38,561 bases of DNA, taken from JBEEPE01 sp964489645. GTDB taxonomy: Bacteria > Verrucomicrobiota > Verrucomicrobiia > Chthoniobacterales > Chthoniobacteraceae. A program made the position numbers and the translations under genes. Below are positions 6,157-14,083 of this stretch, piece after piece; the stretch's first letter is position 1, and every line of letters starts with the position of its first letter. Location of the stretch: positions 1 to 38,561 of the forward strand of contig CAZAZT010000018.1 of assembly GCA_964489645.1 (NCBI GenBank), read 5' to 3'. The notes beneath the pieces are model-generated. The model saw nothing but the letters and a program-made list of their open reading frames with translations. It ran no database searches and was not told the origin of the DNA.

Positions 6157-6714
6157 TCAGCTTACTTTGGTGAGATAGATGATTTTTTCCTCGCGCTCGT
6201 CGCGTTCCATGAGGCTCCGGAGATTGCGCATGGCTGCGTTCAGGATGAAACCGACGTTCCCCACGGTGAGGCCGGTGATTTCACTGATCTCTTGGTAGGA
6301 GTGGAAGTTCTGGAACCGCAGTCGGACGACCTCTTGCTGGTTGGGGGTCAGTTCTTTGAGGAGGGACATCAGGCGAGCGATGCGCTCTTTCCGTTCGAGG
6401 TCTTCCGCGGGCGACGGGGCGTCGGAGCTTTGACCTTCGAACTCTGTACCGTCGACGTGGATGTAACGGTCTTGGGCGCGAAGCACCTTGAGTGAGCAGT
6501 TCCTGCACACGGTGAAGAGCCATTGAGAGAGGTGCCCTTCGATGGCTTCTTTCTCCTGCTTGTGCAAGCGCATGAAAGTTTCTTGGACAACATCACGGGC
6601 GCGCTCCAAGTCCCGGACGATGCTGTAGGAATATTGAAGGAGGGGGCGCTCGTAGCGCGTCATCGCGCTTTGTACCCATTCCGCTTTCTCGTCAGTTTTG
6701 GATTTTCCGAACAT
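6157..6714 (-). CDS. ECF-type RNA polymerase sigma factor
   Basis: A 185-residue sigma-70-family protein of extracytoplasmic-function type. Region 2 is at about 20-85 (ALTRYERPLL-like start, YSIVRDLERARDVVQETFMRL with the D-x-x-Q-E-T-F core-binding signature, then WLFTVCRN). An acidic linker (about 90-115) and region 4 follow, with LLKELTPNQQEVVRLRFQ and a helix-turn-helix (SYQEISEITGLTVGNVGFILNAAMRNLRSLM). It directs RNA polymerase to a small regulon, probably envelope-related given the membrane anti-sigma factor downstream. The frame is open further upstream, but ATG 6714 (MFGKSKTDEKAEW) is the natural start, since upstream residues are Arg/Pro-rich non-coding style. No Shine-Dalgarno is apparent. 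Confidence 0.9.
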   Translation of the reverse strand: MFGKSKTDEKAEWVQSAMTRYERPLLQYSYSIVRDLERARDVVQETFMRLHKQEKEAIEGHLSQWLFTVCRNCSLKVLRAQDRYIHVDGTEFEGQSSDAPSPAEDLERKERIARLMSLLKELTPNQQEVVRLRFQNFHSYQEISEITGLTVGNVGFILNAAMRNLRSLMERDEREEKIIYLTKVS

Positions 6715-6830
6715 ACGTTTTTGGTGGGGGGTTGATGTTCTCTCTCTGTGAAGGTGTACCTGATTGTGGGCCAATTCTTTGCTTTTTTCTCTGAAAACGC
6801 GGGGAGAGGGCATCAGACGGGTGCCCCTGG

Positions 6831-6869
6831 GGTGTATCGGGCGAAGGCCTAGGGTGTATCGGGCGAAGG
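6831..6869. repeat. Tandem direct repeat, 17 bp at 22-bp period
   Basis: GGTGTATCGGGCGAAGG occurs at 6831-6847 and again at 6853-6869. The second copy encodes the last residues of the minus-strand 475-residue protein (PSPDTP then stop at 6849-6851); the first copy lies just past the stop. It is probably a small slippage duplication of the gene end. There are only two copies and no CRISPR-like spacing. Confidence 0.8.
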
Positions 6870-8276
6870 TTTGTCCGGACAATCGAACAATCCGTCCCGT
6901 AGAATCCGGTCTGCAACGCTCTCGGGGACCAAACTTCGCCAGTGTGGAGCTCCGTCTCGGATGGCGCGAATGACTTCGCTGGGGAAAATCTTGAGCAAGG
7001 CGGGGTCGGAGGGTTCGACGTGGATGAGGGATCCTCGATTGCGGAGGTAATCGTAAAGGGGTTGGAGATCTGGACCGACCTGGAGGTTGTGGATGGACGT
7101 GACGGTGTTGCTTGATCGGTTGATCGCGGGGTAAACGAACAGGCGGATATTGTGTTTAAGGAGGCGGCCGAACGCTTCGAGAATGCCTCCGGGGAGGCGC
7201 GCGTAGAACTTCTCGTCGAAAAGGTTCAGTACGCGGGTGGAGCTGAGGGCGAGCCCGATGGGTTCTTGGGTGATTTTACGGAGGTACTCGGCGAGTCGGA
7301 AGTATTCGGAGAAGTCCGAAACGAGGACGGTTTTTCCGCAAGCGGCGAGGGTGTCGGCGCGGTGGAGGAAGTTCTTTGGGTCAACGTTCGGCTGGTCCGA
7401 GAGAAGATTCCGCATCGTGATCTCTGCGAGCTCGACGATGGGTTTGTCCTCGAGTTCGGGATCGTTACGGAAGCGTTTGGTGGCTTGGTCCAGCATATCG
7501 ATGTGGACTTTTGTCACGGGATGGAAGGAGCCTCGTTCGACGAGAACGGCCTTTTTGTAAAGGGCTTCTGAGGGTTGGAGCACGGTTCCGTCGGGTCCGA
7601 ACATTGCGGCCCCGGAGAGGCCGAGTTGGACGAGTTTGAGACTCATGAGGCGATTATCGACCTGTCGGAACGCCTCGCCGGAGAACTCGATGAGATTGAT
7701 CTCGATGCGGTTGGTTGAGAGTTGGTCGAGGAGTGCGTTGAGGAGTGCCTCTGGGTTTTTGTGAAGGAACGCTGCACCGTGGAGGAGATTGACTCCGACG
7801 ACGCCGAGGGCTTCCGCTTGGAGGAGCGCGTCGCCATCGAGCATCCGGACGTGCAGGATGATGCGGGAGGGTTTTGCGAGGGGTTCGTGTTGGAACATCA
7901 CCCCCATCCAGCCGTGGCAATCATTTCCCCCTTTGAATGAGCGTGCTGCGACGGTGTCCGCGAACGAGAAGAAGCAGGTTGACGCTCCGCGTTTTGCGGT
8001 GAGGCGTTGGACGTCCAGATCGAACTCCCGTTTGAGCATGGCCTCGAGGCGGACGCGGGAGACGTAGCGTTCGGCTTTGCCGTAGATGGCATCCGACACG
8101 GTCATGTCGTATGCCGAGATGCTTTTCGCGATGGTGCCGGCTGCGCCTCCGACTTGGAAGAACCAGCGGACCACTTCTTGACCTGCTCCGATCTCGGCGA
8201 AGGTGCCGTACCAGCGTGGGTCGAGGTTGATGTTGAGGGCTTTTTGTCGGGTATCGAGGGATGGGTCAGCGGTCAT
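6849..8276 (-). CDS. Conserved 475-residue protein, often labelled nicotinate-nucleotide adenylyltransferase
   Basis: The N-terminus (ALNINLDPRWYGTFAEIGAGQ, then FFQVGGAAGTIAKSISAYDM and SDAIYG) is of a kind I recall in a conserved family of about 480 residues, found in Bacteroidetes and PVC bacteria, that databases often call a nicotinate-nucleotide adenylyltransferase. I see no nucleotidyltransferase (H/T)xGH motif near the N-terminus, so that name is doubtful. Recognisable segments include HGWMGVMFQHEP, a middle part with alternating strands and helices (GKTVLVSDFSEYFRLAEYL) and a C-terminal VGPDLQPLYDYLRNRG. It looks cytosolic, with no signal peptide or membrane helix. It overlaps the upstream split-barrel gene by 11 bases, so the two are co-translated and may act together. 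Its last codons are duplicated just downstream. No function is asserted. Confidence 0.75.
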   Translation of the reverse strand: MTADPSLDTRQKALNINLDPRWYGTFAEIGAGQEVVRWFFQVGGAAGTIAKSISAYDMTVSDAIYGKAERYVSRVRLEAMLKREFDLDVQRLTAKRGASTCFFSFADTVAARSFKGGNDCHGWMGVMFQHEPLAKPSRIILHVRMLDGDALLQAEALGVVGVNLLHGAAFLHKNPEALLNALLDQLSTNRIEINLIEFSGEAFRQVDNRLMSLKLVQLGLSGAAMFGPDGTVLQPSEALYKKAVLVERGSFHPVTKVHIDMLDQATKRFRNDPELEDKPIVELAEITMRNLLSDQPNVDPKNFLHRADTLAACGKTVLVSDFSEYFRLAEYLRKITQEPIGLALSSTRVLNLFDEKFYARLPGGILEAFGRLLKHNIRLFVYPAINRSSNTVTSIHNLQVGPDLQPLYDYLRNRGSLIHVEPSDPALLKIFPSEVIRAIRDGAPHWRSLVPESVADRILRDGLFDCPDKPSPDTP

Positions 8277-8751
8277 TTTGGACGGGTGATGGATCCGTTC
8301 CGAGGGGTGGGAGAGGGACTTCGTGGTAGTTGAGCGCCCACTCTTTCATGAAGCGGACGCGGGATGGGGAGACTTTGTAGATGATGAGGTCTGGGTTGGA
8401 GAGGGATCCCAGATATTTGCGGAGCAAGGGGTTTTCATCCCAGATGGATTGGAGCACGGCGGGGTCTGTTTCGATGGTTGCGGTGCCTGTGATGCGGGTT
8501 TGGTCGTGTTGATCGTCGAGGTAACAGACTTCGACATTTGGGCAGGCTGCGATCTCTGAGGTTTTGCCGTAGGCGCGGAGGTTGGCGATGTGGATGGTGA
8601 ATCCGTTGACTCGCACGGGGGAGACGGGGCGAAGGCGCGGTTGGTTTCCGTCGAGTGTTGCCAGCATGGGGAAGCGCGCATTCTTGATGACTAGGGCTGC
8701 CTTTTCGACGAGTTCCTCGGGGGTGAATGTCGGCGCTGGAGGTTGTGGCAT
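8266..8751 (-). CDS. Pyridoxamine-phosphate-oxidase-like split-barrel protein
   Basis: A 161-residue protein of the PNPOx-like FMN-binding split-barrel family. Landmarks are an N-terminal helix (TPEELVEKAALVIKNARFPMLATLDGNQPRLRPVSPVRV), the family pattern of a short barrel strand, a Gly turn and an R-P-V/M strand; then TIHIANLRAYGKTSEIAACPNVEVCYLDDQHDQTRITGTATIE, the usual K-x-x-x-I-x-x-x-P-x-V segment; and a C-terminal YKVSPSRVRFMKEW. Such proteins bind FMN, F420 or haem and act in general stress response or cofactor reduction; the substrate cannot be told. It is the first gene of a two-gene operon, overlapping the 475-residue protein by 11 bases. It lies 104 bases after the end of the DMT-transporter gene, so it may have its own promoter. 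Confidence 0.85.
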   Translation of the reverse strand: MPQPPAPTFTPEELVEKAALVIKNARFPMLATLDGNQPRLRPVSPVRVNGFTIHIANLRAYGKTSEIAACPNVEVCYLDDQHDQTRITGTATIETDPAVLQSIWDENPLLRKYLGSLSNPDLIIYKVSPSRVRFMKEWALNYHEVPLPPLGTDPSPVQNDR

Positions 8752-8855
8752 AGGTCGTTGAGGTTAGCTTGGGTGGATCGGATTTCAACTGAGGCGCGGC
8801 GGTTGCCAAGGGCCACGCGCGGGAGGTTTGTTGGAACGTGAGGAGTTTGGATGTG

Positions 8856-9761
8856 TCACGAGTGGCGTAGTGAGAGGGCGATGGCGCATCCGACGGCGAG
8901 GAAGCCGCCGAGGATGGCGCGCGGGCCGGGTCGCGATCCTTTGAAAACGAACGTGAAGAGCATGGTGACAAGGGGGGAGGTGGCGACGATGGGAAGGACG
9001 ATGACGCTTGGGGTCGTGAGGAGGGCGATCTGGTAGCAGGCGACTCCGAAAGCGGGTCCTGCGAGGGAGTTGCCGATGATGAGCGGGGCGCCTTTTTTGA
9101 GGCGGTGCAGGATGGGCGCTTCCTCCGTTGTGCTGGCGGTCGATCGTTGACGGAGGACGGCTGCGGTGAGGAGCGTGATGGCGGTGCCCATGACGATGCG
9201 CTCGAATGCGGCGGTTCCGCCGTCGACGTGCATTCCTGCGGCTTCTGCGACGGCGTTGGCCTTTCGCGAGACGACCGCGCCGAGGGCTTGGCCTGCGGCG
9301 GAACCGATCCCGAAGAGGATCCCGATGAAGAACTGGCGGCGATCGGGGGTGGAGGTGTTGTCGGGAGCGAGAGCGAGGGCAACGCCCACGAGGATTCCGG
9401 AGGCGGTGAGGAGGTCGATCCAGCCAACGGTGGTATCGAGCCAGAGGTACTCCGCGGCGGCTGCGATTGGAGTTGCGAGGCACTGGGTCAGGAGGATTGC
9501 GAGTCGGGGGCCGATTCGAGGGAGGGAGGCGAACATGGACATGTCGCCGAGGCCGTATCCGATGAAGCCGCTGAGGAGGAACCACGGCAATGCGGGGCCG
9601 CCGAGGCCATGTCCACCGGTGACGCTCCAGATGCCGAGAAGCACGGTTGCGAGGACCAGTCGCGCGATATTGGCGAGCATCGGGCCGGCGGCTTTGGCTG
9701 ACTCGGCGGCGAAGAGGATCGAGATGGAGAAGAATACGGCGGTGAGGAGCGAGGCGAGCAT
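8856..9761 (-). CDS. DMT-superfamily (EamA-type) transporter
   Basis: A 301-residue integral membrane protein with ten hydrophobic segments in two five-helix halves, the EamA duplication. The first half runs from about 4 to 132 (LLTAVFFSISILFAAESAKAAG, NIARLVLATVLLGIWSV and GYGLGDMSMFASLPRIGPRLAILLTQCLATPIAAAAEYLWL). The second runs from about 145 to 298 (GILFGIGSAAGQALGAVVSRKA, IIGNSLAGPAFGVACYQIALLTTPSVIVLPIVATSPLVTMLFTFVFKGSRP and ILGGFLAVGCAIAL). EamA proteins export or import amino acids, nucleotide sugars or other small metabolites; the substrate is not predictable here. It starts 9 bases after the BioD-like gene, so it is the last gene of the thrB-lpxK-ATPase-BioD-like run. Confidence 0.9.
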   Translation of the reverse strand: MLASLLTAVFFSISILFAAESAKAAGPMLANIARLVLATVLLGIWSVTGGHGLGGPALPWFLLSGFIGYGLGDMSMFASLPRIGPRLAILLTQCLATPIAAAAEYLWLDTTVGWIDLLTASGILVGVALALAPDNTSTPDRRQFFIGILFGIGSAAGQALGAVVSRKANAVAEAAGMHVDGGTAAFERIVMGTAITLLTAAVLRQRSTASTTEEAPILHRLKKGAPLIIGNSLAGPAFGVACYQIALLTTPSVIVLPIVATSPLVTMLFTFVFKGSRPGPRAILGGFLAVGCAIALSLRHS

Positions 9762-9770
9762 GGGAGGGCC

Positions 9771-10874
9771 TTAGGGAGAGGTGAGGCGTTGGAGGAGGCG
9801 GTCGACGTTGACGTGGCGTTCGATCATTGCCTGGATGGCGTCGATTTTCTCGTATTCGCCGGGGAGTGTTTTGACGGTCATGGAGTGAATGGCGCAGGCG
9901 ATGGCGTAGGCATCGAGAGGGGAGGAGATGATCGGCACGCCGGCGCGCTGGATGGCGGCGAGTATTTCTGGGTCGGCTTCGTCTCCGTCGCTGATGATCA
10001 CGCCGGCGAGGCCTCGTCTGGGGTCATTTCCTGAGGCTGCGAGTGCGGCCAAGATGAGATCCTCCCGATCGCCTGGGGTCACGACGAGCGTTCCTGGGGC
10101 GAGGATGCGTGCGGCTTTTCCGGAGCTGAGACCGCCGATCACGACGTGGTGCACGGGTGCGTCCCCGTGATGGTTGTCCCCGATGAATTTTCCTTTGATG
10201 GATTTGCGGATGATGCCGAGGGAGGGTTTCGTGAGTTTTGGTTCTTCGGGGATGCAGCCGAGGAGTTCGACGCCGATGCGAGCGAGTCCTTTTCCTGCGA
10301 ACTCGGAGACGAGCGCGTATTTAGAAGGGAGCACCTTGTTCACGATGGCGCCGATGACTTCGACCCCGGCTTTGTCGAAAAGTGCCTTGTTGAGAGCGAT
10401 TTCATCGACGGGTCTGCCGATCCCGCCGCGGGTGACGAGGATGACTTTTGCGTTCAAGGTGGCGGCCACTCCGGCGTTCGAGAGGTCGAACACGGAGCCG
10501 ACGCCGGCGTGGCCGCTCCCTTCGATGAGGACGAAGTCCTTTTCCCAAGCGGCTCGATCGAAAGCGGTCCGGATTTTCCGGACGAGTTGGTCGTGGTTGG
10601 ACGTTTCGATGTAGCGGCGTGTGAAATCGGGTTCGACGGCGATGGGGCTCATCGCTTCGAGGGGTGTGTGGACGCGGTAGGTGGTGTCGATCAGGACGGT
10701 GTCTTCGTCGATGGACATACCGTCCACGCGGACGAATCTTTGTCCGACCGGTTTGATGTAACCGATGCGGCCGAGGCGTTTGCGGAGTGCGGCGAAGAGG
10801 CCGACGCAGGTGGTCGTTTTCCCGTCGTTCTGTTCGGTGGCAGCGACGAAGATGCGAGGGGTGACGGTGTTCAC
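9771..10874 (-). CDS. BioD-like P-loop and DRTGG-domain protein (Pta N-terminal-like)
   Basis: A 367-residue cytosolic protein. The first about 210 residues form a dethiobiotin-synthetase-like P-loop domain with RIFVAATEQNDGKTTTCVGL as Walker A (an atypical form with a single Gly before GKTTT), KPVGQR as the usual second motif, and FVLIEGSGHAGVGSVFDLSNA as Walker B plus switch. The last part (about 225-340) has the DRTGG-domain look (VVIGGLSSGKAARILAPGTLVVTPGDREDLILAAL, GVIISDGDEADPEILAAIQRAGVPIISSPLDAYA). This pair of domains is also the N-terminal half of the longer phosphotransacetylases, where it is regulatory. Here no acetyltransferase domain follows, so it is a stand-alone version, perhaps a nucleotide sensor. 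Its start overlaps the metal ATPase stop by 4 bases (ATGA). Confidence 0.8.
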   Translation of the reverse strand: MNTVTPRIFVAATEQNDGKTTTCVGLFAALRKRLGRIGYIKPVGQRFVRVDGMSIDEDTVLIDTTYRVHTPLEAMSPIAVEPDFTRRYIETSNHDQLVRKIRTAFDRAAWEKDFVLIEGSGHAGVGSVFDLSNAGVAATLNAKVILVTRGGIGRPVDEIALNKALFDKAGVEVIGAIVNKVLPSKYALVSEFAGKGLARIGVELLGCIPEEPKLTKPSLGIIRKSIKGKFIGDNHHGDAPVHHVVIGGLSSGKAARILAPGTLVVTPGDREDLILAALAASGNDPRRGLAGVIISDGDEADPEILAAIQRAGVPIISSPLDAYAIACAIHSMTVKTLPGEYEKIDAIQAMIERHVNVDRLLQRLTSP

Positions 10875-12871
10875 GATGGGTTTGGTGCGGGTTGTTCGCG
10901 GAGCGCGGGGATCTTGCAGAAGAGGAGTCTGAGGCTATTGAGCACGACGAGGAGCGTGCTGCCTTCGTGTCCGATGACGCCGGCGGTGAGCGGGATTTTC
11001 CCGGCGAGGGCGAGGCCGACGAGGACGAGGACAACGCCGAGGGAGATGGTCAGGTTTTGGTGGATGACGGATCGGGCGATCCGGCTGATGTCGAGTGCGA
11101 CGACGAAGTTCTCGAGGCGATCGTGCATGAGGATGAGGTCGGCCTGTTCCATGGCGGCGTCGGATCCGCGAGCGCCCATGGCGATGCCGACGTGGCTAGC
11201 GGCGAGGGCGGGTGCGTCATTGATGCCATCGCCGATCATGACGACGTTGCGGCCTTGGCGTTGCAAGCGAGAGATGGCGTCGAGCTTTTGGTGGGGGTTG
11301 AGTCCGGCGTGGATGTCCTTGATCTCGAGTTTTTCGCGGAGCGACTCTGCGGCTTCGGGGCGATCGCCGGTGAGGACGATGGGGAGGAGTCCCCGATGGC
11401 GGATGGATCGGATCACCTCTTTGGCGGCGATACGGACTTCGTCGCGGAGCCGGATGCAACCGGTGGCGTCGGGGGTTCTGACCCAGACTTCTGAGATGCC
11501 GAAGGGGGTTTGTTCGTTGGAGATGGGGCGGGGTTCACCGGGTTCGGTGATGAATTCGGCGCGGCCGAGGCGCACGGGTTTTCCGTTCAGCGATGCGGTG
11601 AGTCCTTGTCCGGTGATGGATCGCAGGTCGTTGATGGGCTGGGGTTGGATGCCTTCGGTGCGACCGAATCGGGTGATGGCGCGTGCGAGGGGGTGGTTTG
11701 AGTGGTGTTCGAGACTTACGGCGGCCTGGAGGATCTCGAGATGTTTTTCGGAGGGGGATGCGATGATGTTTTCGACTTTGAGTTCTCCGGTGGTGAGGGT
11801 GCCTGTTTTGTCCATGGCGACCACGTGGGCATTTGCGAGGTGTTCGACGGCGACGCCGCCTCGGAAGAGGATGCCGTGGCGTGCGCCGCGTGCGATGGCG
11901 GCGAGGATGGCTGACGGGATGGAGAGGACGAGTGCGCAGGGCGATGCGACCACGAGGAGGGTCATTGCGCGGTAGAACGCGGAGGGAGCGTCGGGATGTG
12001 ATTGGAAAGGGGGGACGTGGAGGAGGAGCCACCACGTGAGGAAAGCGGCGAGGGTGAGGAGGAGGATGCCGAGGGTGTAGCCGTTACCGAATCGGTCGGT
12101 GAACCGTTGGGAAGGAGCTTTTTGACGTTGGGCATCGCGGATGAGGGAGATGATGCGTTGGAGAGCGGATTGGGCGGCGGGGCGGAGGACGGATGCGGTG
12201 ATGGAGCCTTCGATGTTGAGGGTTCCGGAGCAGGCTTGGTCGCCCTGTTTTTTGGGTACGGGGATGGCTTCGCCGGTGAGGCTGGATTCATCGACGTGGG
12301 TGTCGCCGGAGGCGATGGTGCAATCGACGGGGAACTGAGCGCCTGGGGGGATGCGGAGCAGCATTCCGCGGTGGAGTTGTTCGACGGGGATCTCGGTTTC
12401 GGATCCGTCTGGGAGGATACGGAATGCGGTTTTAGGGGCGGCGTTGATGAGGGAGTTGATGGCTCTGCGAGTGCGTTCGAGTGCGTAGTGTTCGAGTGCG
12501 CCGGCGAAGGAGAACAGGAAGAGGAGGATTGCGCCTTCGGTCCATTCTCCGATTGCTGCAGCGCCAGCTGCGACGGCGAGCATGAGGAAGTGCACGTCGA
12601 CTTGGCGTTCGCGGATCTTCTCGATCACTTCGTGAGCAGGCTCCCATGCGCCTGTGAGGTAGGCGACGGCGAAGGTGAGGAGGGATGCGGTTTCGAGGCC
12701 GCGTTGGTGGAGGTTGGCGGCGATGGCTGCTGTTGCGGCGCAGACGAGGCTGAGGATGAGTTGTGATTTCCATTCCCCATCGGGATGTTCTTCTTCGGCG
12801 AGTGATTCCGCGTTGCGGCTGAGGCGAAGCCAGCAAGCGCTGCATGAGGCGGGTTCGGGTTGGGCAGCCAT
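10871..12871 (-). CDS. P1B-4-type heavy-metal-transporting P-type ATPase
   Basis: A 666-residue P1B metal ATPase. Landmarks are the actuator TGE at 199-201, the transmembrane metal site SPC at 310-312 (VVASPCALVLSIPSAI; not CPC), the phosphorylation site DKTGT at 354-358, the HP motif in SNHPLA, the nucleotide-domain GDGINDAPALA near 548, and HEGST at 635-639 in the last helix. SPC plus HEG[GS]T defines subclass P1B-4 (Co, Fe, Zn or Cd export). There is no full N-terminal metal-binding domain, only a CSAC (CxxC) at residues 10-13. It would efflux a divalent metal from the cytosol; together with the ZnuD-like receptor it hints at zinc balance, though other metals are possible. It follows lpxK by 6 bases. 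Confidence 0.92.
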   Translation of the reverse strand: MAAQPEPASCSACWLRLSRNAESLAEEEHPDGEWKSQLILSLVCAATAAIAANLHQRGLETASLLTFAVAYLTGAWEPAHEVIEKIRERQVDVHFLMLAVAAGAAAIGEWTEGAILLFLFSFAGALEHYALERTRRAINSLINAAPKTAFRILPDGSETEIPVEQLHRGMLLRIPPGAQFPVDCTIASGDTHVDESSLTGEAIPVPKKQGDQACSGTLNIEGSITASVLRPAAQSALQRIISLIRDAQRQKAPSQRFTDRFGNGYTLGILLLTLAAFLTWWLLLHVPPFQSHPDAPSAFYRAMTLLVVASPCALVLSIPSAILAAIARGARHGILFRGGVAVEHLANAHVVAMDKTGTLTTGELKVENIIASPSEKHLEILQAAVSLEHHSNHPLARAITRFGRTEGIQPQPINDLRSITGQGLTASLNGKPVRLGRAEFITEPGEPRPISNEQTPFGISEVWVRTPDATGCIRLRDEVRIAAKEVIRSIRHRGLLPIVLTGDRPEAAESLREKLEIKDIHAGLNPHQKLDAISRLQRQGRNVVMIGDGINDAPALAASHVGIAMGARGSDAAMEQADLILMHDRLENFVVALDISRIARSVIHQNLTISLGVVLVLVGLALAGKIPLTAGVIGHEGSTLLVVLNSLRLLFCKIPALREQPAPNPS

Positions 12872-12877
12872 GGGGAT

Positions 12878-14074
12878 TCAGGCGAAGACGGGTTCAGGCG
12901 GAGAGAGAGCTGGCGGATCGCAGAGGGAGTCCACGAGTTTTTGCCAAGCGGATTGGCCGGAGAGGATCTCGATATGGACCCGGAGGTAGAGGGTTGGGAC
13001 CGCGTTGCGCAGGTGGGTCTCGGGGAAACGGACTGCGTCCTTTTCGGTGGTGAGGAGCGCATGAAGACCGCGATTGGTGCAGCGCTCGGAGAAGCGCTGG
13101 ATCTCGTGGTCGGAGAAGCGGTGATGATCCGCGAAACGTTCACGGATATCGATGGTGGCGCCGAGTTGCTCGAGCTTTTCCTCAAAACTTTCGGGGCGCG
13201 CGATGCCGGACAGTGCGCCGACCAGTTTGCCCTCTAACCACGACAACGGGAGTTGTTCGCCGGAGTGGAGGTTGACGAGGTGGAGGGGTGCATGGGTGCA
13301 CTCGATGATGTCAGCGAAACGGTTATGTTCACGGATCTTCCGGATGAGGTCGTCATTGCCGGCGGACGCACATTTTGTGAGGAGGATGTAATCGGCGCGG
13401 CGGATGTGGTCCACGGGTTCGCGGAGTGTTCCTCGTGGGAGGAGGTACCCGTTTCCAAAGGGTGCTTGAGAGTCCACGAGGCACACCTCGATGCGGCGAC
13501 CGAGCGGGAGGTATTGCATCCCATCATCGAGGAGCAGGGTGTCCGATTTGAAGATCTCGACCGCGGTGGCAGCTGCGCGTCGGCGATCCCGATCGGTGAG
13601 CACGACCACGTTTCCGAGGGATTTGGCGAGCATGTAAGGTTCATCGCCAGCGAGGCCGCTATCGAGGAGGAGGGAGTGTCCGTCGTGAACGATCCGCGAG
13701 AGGGTGGGAGATACGTTGCGCCAACGATTTTGCCATCGTCGGAGCACGGGAGGTTTTCGTGACTTGTACCCTCGGGACAGGATTGCCACGCGGCGGCCGT
13801 TGTCGCGAAGGGTTCTGGCAAAAAGCTCTACGACGGGGGTTTTGCCGGTTCCGCCGACGGTGAGGTTGCCGATGGAGATGACGGTGCAGCCGGGGAACGA
13901 GGATTTGAGGTGTCCTGTGGAGTAGAGGTGGACGCGGAGACGGACGATGGCGGTGAAAACCTTGCTCAGGAGGAGGAGGACAGCTCGCAGAAGTGCTGCA
14001 CGTTTTCCGCCTCGGCCGTGCAGGATGACGTCGATGGCGAAGCGTTCGAGGTCCTCGAGTCTTCGTTTTGCCAT
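12878..14074 (-). CDS. lpxK: Tetraacyldisaccharide 4'-kinase LpxK
   Basis: A 398-residue inner-membrane-associated kinase that phosphorylates the 4'-position of the lipid A disaccharide in Raetz-pathway lipid A synthesis. The N-terminal amphipathic/hydrophobic helix (about 25-45) is followed by the P-loop IGNLTVGGTGKTP (68-80), SRGYKSR, GDEPYMLAK, LLLDDGMQYLPLGR (family: LDDGFQH), LLPRGTLREP, LTK, and the C-terminal HHRFSDHEI and TTEKDAVRFP, all in family order. The DDGFQH His is Tyr here, a small departure. It is somewhat longer than the usual 310-350 residues owing to insertions. The start lies 9 bases after the thrB stop, and the metal ATPase follows by 6 bases, so it is co-transcribed with both. 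Confidence 0.93.
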   Translation of the reverse strand: MAKRRLEDLERFAIDVILHGRGGKRAALLRAVLLLLSKVFTAIVRLRVHLYSTGHLKSSFPGCTVISIGNLTVGGTGKTPVVELFARTLRDNGRRVAILSRGYKSRKPPVLRRWQNRWRNVSPTLSRIVHDGHSLLLDSGLAGDEPYMLAKSLGNVVVLTDRDRRRAAATAVEIFKSDTLLLDDGMQYLPLGRRIEVCLVDSQAPFGNGYLLPRGTLREPVDHIRRADYILLTKCASAGNDDLIRKIREHNRFADIIECTHAPLHLVNLHSGEQLPLSWLEGKLVGALSGIARPESFEEKLEQLGATIDIRERFADHHRFSDHEIQRFSERCTNRGLHALLTTEKDAVRFPETHLRNAVPTLYLRVHIEILSGQSAWQKLVDSLCDPPALSPPEPVFA

Positions 14075-14083
14075 TGCGCAGGG

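Noticed and set aside
6831..6869. CRISPR-like repeat
   Set aside because: Only two copies of 17 bp with a 5-base gap and no spacers; explained by local duplication of the gene end.
10146..11975. 609-codon plus-strand open frame opposite the BioD-like and metal ATPase genes
   Set aside because: It is the antisense shadow of two well-supported genes; its sequence is Asp/Gly/Glu- then Arg/Ser-rich with no motif, as expected in GC-rich skewed DNA.
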